From Sebastes aleutianus (lineage: Eukaryota; Chordata; Actinopteri; Perciformes; Sebastidae): DNA of 64,000 nucleotides. The notes under the pieces are model-generated. The model did no database searches. It saw only the letters and a program-made list of their open reading frames with translations, and was not told where the DNA came from. A program made the translations under genes and the position numbers. This document shows, in pieces, positions 59,901-64,000 of the stretch (position 1 is its first letter; the number at the start of each line of letters is the position of its first letter). Where the stretch lies: assembly GCA_916700875.1 (NCBI GenBank), contig CAKAKS010000193.1:62001-126000 (forward strand), read 5' to 3'.

Positions 59901-62315
59901 ATTTCCTAAAGTAGTCCTGTATCAGGAAGGTGGCATAGAACTTCCCCACGGTTACCTCATCATCTGAGTGAACAGACCACACAAATGCTTCCTGTGTCAG
60001 CAGGTCACTACACACAGCACCCTGGGAGAGAGAGGGAGAGGCTCCACTCCCCTCCCGTTATTCTCCTAAAAACTGTGGCTCCATCACCTCAGGATTGCAG
60101 ACAAGTGAGGCACTCTTCAACCACCAATCAACCAAAAATTATTTAATATCCCAATTATATACATCCATCTTGATGGCGTATATACTGTACCTCAATCTGC
60201 ACCACATGAGATCCTTTGCTGTGTTTCAAAAAGAACAGTAAATCAAATATTTGCTACAAAACCTTCATGTTATGTTTGTGTATTGCTACATCTGAACAGC
60301 TTTAGATGATATCTTCTACCTTATATGTATGTTTGGTTTTAAATTGGATGGATTCAATTGTATCAATATGACCAACACTTTCTCATCCCAACTCGTCACA
60401 TACTGACGCTTTGTCAGACCCCTCGGCATCACTTTTTCTGTCGCATTAACACGTGCTTAACGTTGTGAAATAAACAAAAAACACTTGCTTAGGTTTAGGC
60501 AACAAACCACTTAGTTAGGTTTAGGAAAAAAACAACATGGTTGGGCTTAAAATGACTACATTTGTACAGTGAAAATGTGACTTAATGTTGCGGACACGGG
60601 ACACGAACGAACAGCTGATTGCAAAGTAAAAGTGAAACTTAACGCACGGGACACAAACGGCGATCTCCTTTCACTCTTTATAATACATAAACACACTCCC
60701 GGCACACTTTTACTGTTGCCTCAGATGAGTTTACATTATAGATAGTGTAAAGCCCTTGTGCGGCGGTATCGAATGCCGACAGCCGTGACAAAGCGTAGGT
60801 ATTTGACGCCCTGGGAATGAGGACGGGCTGATATGACCCACTAAAGCTGTGAATAATGTAACTTCTCTTATTTAGATAACATTTATCTTAAACAATTTAT
60901 TTACCTTTGTAACACTTTTTAAATTTGTTCAAATGTTTTGATATTTTATTGGGAGGCAGGAGGGTGTATGAACCAAATTGTGTTTTTTAAATGTCGGGAA
61001 TGCCATTTAATTTATTACTTTAGCACATGCAAGCAAGCAGATCTACAGTATGCATCATACATGTCAGTATGTTTGCGTAAATTCACCTGTTTGTGCTCAT
61101 GTATGCCTTTTTGTTATATGATGTCAGTGAGCATTGTACTACGTATGGGCATGTTGTTGCATGTATTTTTGTCCCATTGGATTTGTATTTATTTGTGTGA
61201 GAATCATTCTGAAGCAGGGGTCTGAATCACTTTGAGCAAGCACGCTGGGGACAGAGATCGGAGACAGAGGCAACACTAGTTCCATGCCACCACCCTAAAA
61301 CAGAACTGCTTCAGAATATTCTGAAGTGCCTCAGAGTTTTGGGATACAGAGATATAAAAAGTGTGAGAAGAATAAGCTGTGGAAGCTCAAGCGGTGAGAA
61401 AAAGAGTCTCAAATGAGCGAGTCAGAGAAAGGAGAGAGAGAGAGAGACAGAGACAGATAAATAAGAAACGAGAGAGAGATATTAGTGAGGAGGACAGAGC
61501 ATGCACTTGCACAGTGGTCTAGAAGGCCATGCAAGCCCAAAGCCCAGCAGACAGTCAGTCAGAGGCCTCCGTCAGCATCCGGGGCAGAAGGGAAGAGTGT
61601 GGATCAAACAACGACACACATGGATAAGAAACACATTGCTGAAGGGGAGAACATGAGCAGAGCAGAAACAGCACATGTACAGCTTTACTTGTGTGTGAGA
61701 ATCTACGACGCAGTATTAGGGCCACATTGAGGGGAAAGGAGATTTTGAGAATAAAGTCATAATATTAGGAGAAAAAAATCGTAAAATGATGAGAATATAG
61801 TCATAACTTTAATTAAAAAAAGTAATTTCCTCCTCCACAAAAAAGATACTTATGATTAGGTGGTACTGATGTGCCAAAAGATTAAGTATTTTGTTATTTG
61901 TGAAACCTACTGTATACTAAAGTATAACTTCACAAGTTGCTCCACGTTCCTCATTTTCCCACAGGCGACACGCTGCTCTATTTCCCCTCTAAAATAACAC
62001 GTAACATTACTACTTTATAATATTATGACTTTATTCTCATAATACTACGACTTTTTTTTCTCCTAAACAAATGACTTTATACTCATAATATTACAACTTT
62101 TTTCACGTAAACCTATGAGTTTATTCTTGTAGTAATCTTGTTGTAATATTATGACTTTATTCTCGAATTCTCAGTTTTATTTATTTTTTCCTCAATGTGT
62201 CCCTAATACTCCGTCGTAAGAATCAATGTGTGTGAGCTAGTTTGTATTTAAGGTGTTTGAGTTATGAAAGAGCAGTTTCCAGTAATTAACTGCAAACAGC
62301 ATGTGGGCAGCATAT

Positions 62316-62359
<44 letters not shown>

Positions 62360-63933
62360 CTGCTTTAGCTTGGTTTGTGTGTCAAACTATATAACAGAAG
62401 GACAGGAAGGTGTGTGTGATTTCATTGACAGACAGAGGCAGGTTCCACTAACCACCAGCAGGAGGCACCACTTGATCCAGCAGCTTCATGCTGGTTCTCT
62501 TCCAGATTTTCTTGATGACAGCTCGCAGTTCTTCATTGGCCTGTTCCAGATTACCTGCTCCACGGGGGAAAACAAACGTCCCTCAGGAACCAGCTCTGCA
62601 GCTCACAGCCATTTTAAATCACACAGAGAACGCTCAGTATATTGAGAGTATTGTATGGACGTTTGTAGGAGCAGAACAGTGTAATGGGGTGTATATGTAA
62701 TTGTCTCAAACCTTCTGTTTTGATCTTCAGAGCAGTGCGCACCAGTGCAAACAAAGTGGCGTTGAACATGACTGTGCCGTCACTGTTCAGAGGCATGTTC
62801 ATGGCCACCAGCCTCTGAAAGAAGAGAGCACATAGAGACCTTTTAACATGGCAGAACAGCACAGCTACAAGATCAGTAGTTCTGTGTGCATTAGATGATA
62901 AAATGAGGGAGGAGAGGAGACCTTGCAGGCCACTCTGTGAGGGCACAGTTTGCCGAAGCCGAGAGGAGGCTGGATACGACGAAGAAGTGTCACAACATCC
63001 AGATGTTTAATTCTGCCCCTGTATAGGAACAAAACAGATATAAGACATTATCTGTCTTAAGATAAAAGCAACTGCACAGAAACATGACTGTGAAATACTT
63101 TCTGATACTGTCGGTAAAAAAGCACATACTTAGCCTCTGGGTCGTACTCGGACCAAATCCTCTTGAATTCATCGAGGTGGTGTGGACCCAGAATGGACCA
63201 ATCACGTGTTAGATAGTCAAAGTTGTCCATGATGACGGCCACAAACAAATTGATAATCTGGAGGGGCACAAGAAAATTGTGTTGCATTGTGTGGCCTTTT
63301 TAACGTGTTTCTGCTACGGTTACATATTATACCTTTAAATCTTATGGTACTTTAGAGATGTTACACCGCAAATACTGCACTATAAAGTAAATTACAAAAT
63401 AATCTTGTGTGTACCAGGAAGGCGCAGAGCATGTAGAAGCTGATGAAGTAAATTATTGCAAATCCACTGCCACACGTCATCTCCTCCCCGGGGTTGTAGT
63501 CGGACTCGGGGTCACACAGTTTCCCTGCTATACAGGCCAACATGATCTCCTGCCACGCCTCTCCAGTGGCACATCTGGTAGAACAGACGGACACAACTGA
63601 ATCACTCAAATTTAAGTAACCCAGAAAAAGTAAAAACACAGTGAATCAGTTTCCTGATGAGCCCTGACAATAAAATCCTCCACACCTGAAGAGGAGGAGC
63701 ACAGCCTGAGGGAAGGTCTGGAAGTTGTTGTTTCTGTTGATGTGCGTGCCGTCCACCATGGCGACCTTTCCAAACACCTGAAGCAGAACATATTGTGCAC
63801 ATGAATTTAACTGCAACCTCATCGACTCAGGTAACATAGAGGGAAAATATTTTCTTTAGTCACCAACCTGCATGCCGATGACGGCGTAGATGAAGAACAG
63901 CATGGCTATCAGAAGAGCAACATATGGCAGAGC
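53662..63933 (-). CDS. cacna1d: cacna1d, CaV1.3 L-type calcium channel alpha1 subunit (3' half, 16 exons)
   Basis: Pore-forming L-type calcium channel subunit, known in hair cells, pacemaker cells and neurons. The 16 exons (2,412 nt) encode 803 residues plus stop in one frame. In order: IVS5 (ALPYVALLIAMLFFIYAVIG); pore loop with the repeat IV selectivity glutamate in ATGEAWQEIM; IVS6 ([20 protein letters not shown]); EF-hand region (LDEFKRIWSEYDPEAKG); pre-IQ (LFALVRTALKIKTEG, NLEQANEELR); IQ motif (FLIQDYFRKFKKRKE); long tail with [16 protein letters not shown], a histidine run, RRSPKRRLLPATP, SFNFECLRRQSSQ, RSWATPPATP; and the distal domain (LGRYAKDPKFVAATKHEIAD) ending ITTL. The ending and the SFNFECLRRQSSQ block identify CaV1.3 rather than CaV1.2, CaV1.4 or CaV1.1. 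Earlier exons (repeats I to IVS4) are beyond the right edge. Confidence 0.97.
54143..54460 (-). CDS. cacna1d: cacna1d exon: RSWATPPATP block
   Basis: VMAVAGLDSSRAHRLSPTRS, RSWATPPATPASKDQ, YYTPLIRVDH, SSWYTDDPEF, ATSLVEA. 318 nt in phase 0, donor GTGAGT. Confidence 0.96.
54670..54776 (-). CDS. cacna1d: cacna1d exon: SFNFECLRRQSSQ block
   Basis: HRRPSFNFECLRRQSSQDEL to TALPLHLMQHQ. 107 nt, donor GTAACA. Diagnostic for CaV1.3 tails. Confidence 0.96.
54777..55765 (-). other. cacna1d intron with MITE
   Basis: Holds the MITE at 55151-55540; the rest is unremarkable. Confidence 0.6.
55151..55540. mobile_element. MITE with TTAAAGGTATAATAT inverted ends
   Basis: Left TTAAAGGTATAATAT and right ATATTATACCTTTAA are inverted, 390 nt apart, no ORF. 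Confidence 0.85.
55766..55905 (-). CDS. cacna1d: cacna1d exon: RRSPKRRLLP block
   Basis: YQNSDAEYETPKGYHHPDSY, YEDDEQPLY, DSRRSPKRRLLPATPQ. 140 nt; donor read as GTATCA. Human: GYHHPQGFLEDDDSP and DSRRSPRRRLLPPTP. Confidence 0.95.
56049..56177 (-). CDS. cacna1d: cacna1d exon: acidic tail
   Basis: SHGVDGHHPTIRREEEFEED to DDSMLSGD. 129 nt, donor GTATGA. It lies where the human acidic block EQEYFSSEECYEDD is found. Confidence 0.88.
56853..56879 (-). CDS. cacna1d: cacna1d exon: 27-nt microexon
   Basis: Encodes RRYYETYV with split end codons, matching human TRYYETYI. Acceptor TCGGACAG, donor GTATGT. Because it is 27 nt, skipping would keep the frame and remove nine residues. Confidence 0.88.
56880..58113 (-). 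other. cacna1d intron upstream of the 27-nt exon
   Basis: No repeat element with clear ends and no further exon recognised. Confidence 0.5.
58114..58502 (-). CDS. cacna1d: cacna1d exon: large tail exon with histidine run
   Basis: Begins RNGGLFGNHLMNGGHRRSNG; contains TQRPLQVQPPP, a run of ten His then Arg and two His, NINLNNANVSSLPN and EKPRTPQGQ. 389 nt. Matches the human block RNGALLGNHV and NANLNNANMS. Confidence 0.93.
58290..58329 (-). repeat. cacna1d: coding histidine-triplet repeat
   Basis: CAC/CAT codons encode ten consecutive His, one Arg and two His. Human CaV1.3 has a shorter His/Asn-rich stretch here. Confidence 0.92.
58906..59022 (-). CDS. cacna1d: cacna1d exon: post-IQ
   Basis: [20 protein letters not shown], then an acidic run ending EEDEEIYR. 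117 nt in phase 0, donor GTAACT. Confidence 0.95.
59023..59829 (-). other. cacna1d intron after the IQ exon
   Basis: A short CA tract near 59110-59140; otherwise nothing recognised. Confidence 0.5.
59830..59963 (-). CDS. cacna1d: cacna1d exon: IQ motif
   Basis: DDEVTVGKFYATFLIQDYF to KKRKEEGLVG and NTAIALQ. 134 nt, donor GTGAGT. IQDYFRKFKKRK binds calmodulin in CaV1 channels. Confidence 0.97.
60370..60800. repeat. relic of repeat family R (copy 4)
   Basis: GGTTTAGGCAACAAACCACT, AACAACATGGTTGGGC and two runs of CGGGACAC(G/A)AAC. The best preserved of the four copies; in the cacna1d intron before the IQ exon. Confidence 0.55.
61704..62218. mobile_element. MITE with TACGACG inverted ends and 6-bp flanking duplication
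   Basis: Left TACGACGCAGTATTAGGG and right CCCTAATACTCCGTCGTA are inverted over about 29 nt. AGAATC occurs at both flanks (61698-61703 and 62219-62224). The interior repeats GAATAAAGTCATAATATTA words in both orientations. No transposase. Confidence 0.85.
62317..62356. repeat. (GT)n microsatellite
   Basis: Twenty GT units; reads (CA)n in the cacna1d transcript, about 100 nt after a weak donor. Confidence 0.96.
62456..62554 (-). CDS. cacna1d: cacna1d exon: pre-IQ helix
   Basis: NLEQANEELRAVIKKIWKR to LLDQVVPPAG. 99 nt. Donor GTGGTT is poor; in the transcript a (CA)n tract starts about 100 nt downstream. Confidence 0.93.
62712..62814 (-). CDS. cacna1d: cacna1d exon: pre-IQ
   Basis: RLVAMNMPLNSDGTVMFNAT to LKIKTEG. 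103 nt, donor GTTTGA. Part of the calmodulin-binding pre-IQ region. Confidence 0.96.
62922..63018 (-). CDS. cacna1d: cacna1d exon: EF-hand distal part
   Basis: GRIKHLDVVTLLRRIQPPLG to CPHRVACK. 97 nt. Donor GTCTCC is weak. Confidence 0.95.
63130..63257 (-). CDS. cacna1d: cacna1d exon: end of IVS6 and EF-hand
   Basis: IINLFVAVIMDNFDYLTRDW to EYDPEAK. 128 nt, donor GTATGT. Essentially identical to human CaV1.3. Confidence 0.97.
63415..63574 (-). CDS. cacna1d: cacna1d exon: repeat IV selectivity filter and start of IVS6
   Basis: CATGEAWQEIMLACIAGKL, then DPESDYNPGEEMTCGS and IVS6. The Glu in TGEAW is the fourth member of the EEEE ring. 160 nt, donor GTACAC. Confidence 0.97.
63686..63777 (-). 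CDS. cacna1d: cacna1d exon: IVS5-pore linker
   Basis: VFGKVAMVDGTHINRNNNF to PQAVLLLFR. 92 nt. NRNNNFQTFPQA is the conserved approach to the repeat IV pore. Confidence 0.96.
63868..63933 (-). CDS. cacna1d: cacna1d exon: IVS5
   Basis: ALPYVALLIAMLFFIYAVIG then MQ; 66 nt in phase 0. First exon of this gene in the window by transcript order. Confidence 0.95.
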
Positions 63934-64000
63934 CTTCGATGAAACAAAGTAAAAAAAAGATTAATATGAGTGACTTTAATATTTCCCTCTGTCGCAGATC

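Larger units (their letters stand above)
59964..62455 (-). other. cacna1d intron before the IQ exon (2.5 kb)
   Basis: Holds family R copy 4, the MITE at 61704-62218 and the dinucleotide tract at 62317-62356. No exon missing from the reading frame. Confidence 0.65.

Noticed and set aside
53662..63933. Assignment of the channel to cacna1c, cacna1f or cacna1s
   Set aside because: The ITTL ending, SFNFECLRRQSSQ and RSWATPPATP fit CaV1.3; CaV1.2 ends differently and CaV1.4 and CaV1.1 lack these blocks.

Overview
The window is vertebrate nuclear DNA, almost certainly from a teleost fish. It is AT-rich, crowded with (CA)n/(GA)n microsatellites and with fish-type MITEs, Tc1, hAT, LINE and gypsy relics. 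Its genes are split into small exons with standard GT-AG boundaries. The species cannot be named from sequence alone. Three protein-coding genes are supported. For each, I read the exons directly from the sequence, and the reading frame closes across every junction.

(1) 166-36473, minus strand: cacna2d3, the alpha2delta-3 auxiliary subunit of voltage-gated calcium channels. Thirty-one exons give 908 complete codons, from the signal peptide through the VWA/MIDAS domain and the Cache-like region. The last roughly 180 residues lie off the left edge (size inferred from the family). (2) 43058-46770, plus strand: a complete four-exon non-visual opsin of 339 residues in the parapinopsin/parietopsin group, best guess parietopsin. 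(3) 53662-63933, minus strand: the 3' half of cacna1d (CaV1.3 L-type alpha1). Sixteen exons give 803 residues, from IVS5 through the pore, IVS6, EF-hand, IQ motif and the long C-terminal tail ending in the PDZ ligand ITTL. The 5' part of this gene lies off the right edge.

The pore subunit and its auxiliary subunit lie on the same strand, as CACNA1D and CACNA2D3 are neighbours on human chromosome 3p. A light-sensing opsin sits on the opposite strand between them. Mammals lack this opsin type, so it can be read either as an ancestral neighbour lost in mammals or as a fish insertion.

Most of the rest is introns and intergenic DNA with decayed mobile elements. These are a Tc1 copy with an internal deletion (10949-11846), an hAT-like MITE with a perfect 8-bp target duplication (45757-46507), a piggyBac-like MITE ending in TTAA (3786-4376), a degenerate Ty3/gypsy element split by a nested MITE (about 47.5-50.6 kb), several MITEs with clear terminal inverted repeats, LINE 3' tails, and a large imperfect palindrome at 26.2-26.7 kb. 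I found no rRNA, tRNA or CRISPR. No new molecular system is evident. The most interesting points are the opsin's position, its gene structure and altered motifs, two in-frame microexons (18 and 27 nt), dinucleotide tracts placed just downstream of particular splice donors, and the serine run in the cacna2d3 signal peptide.
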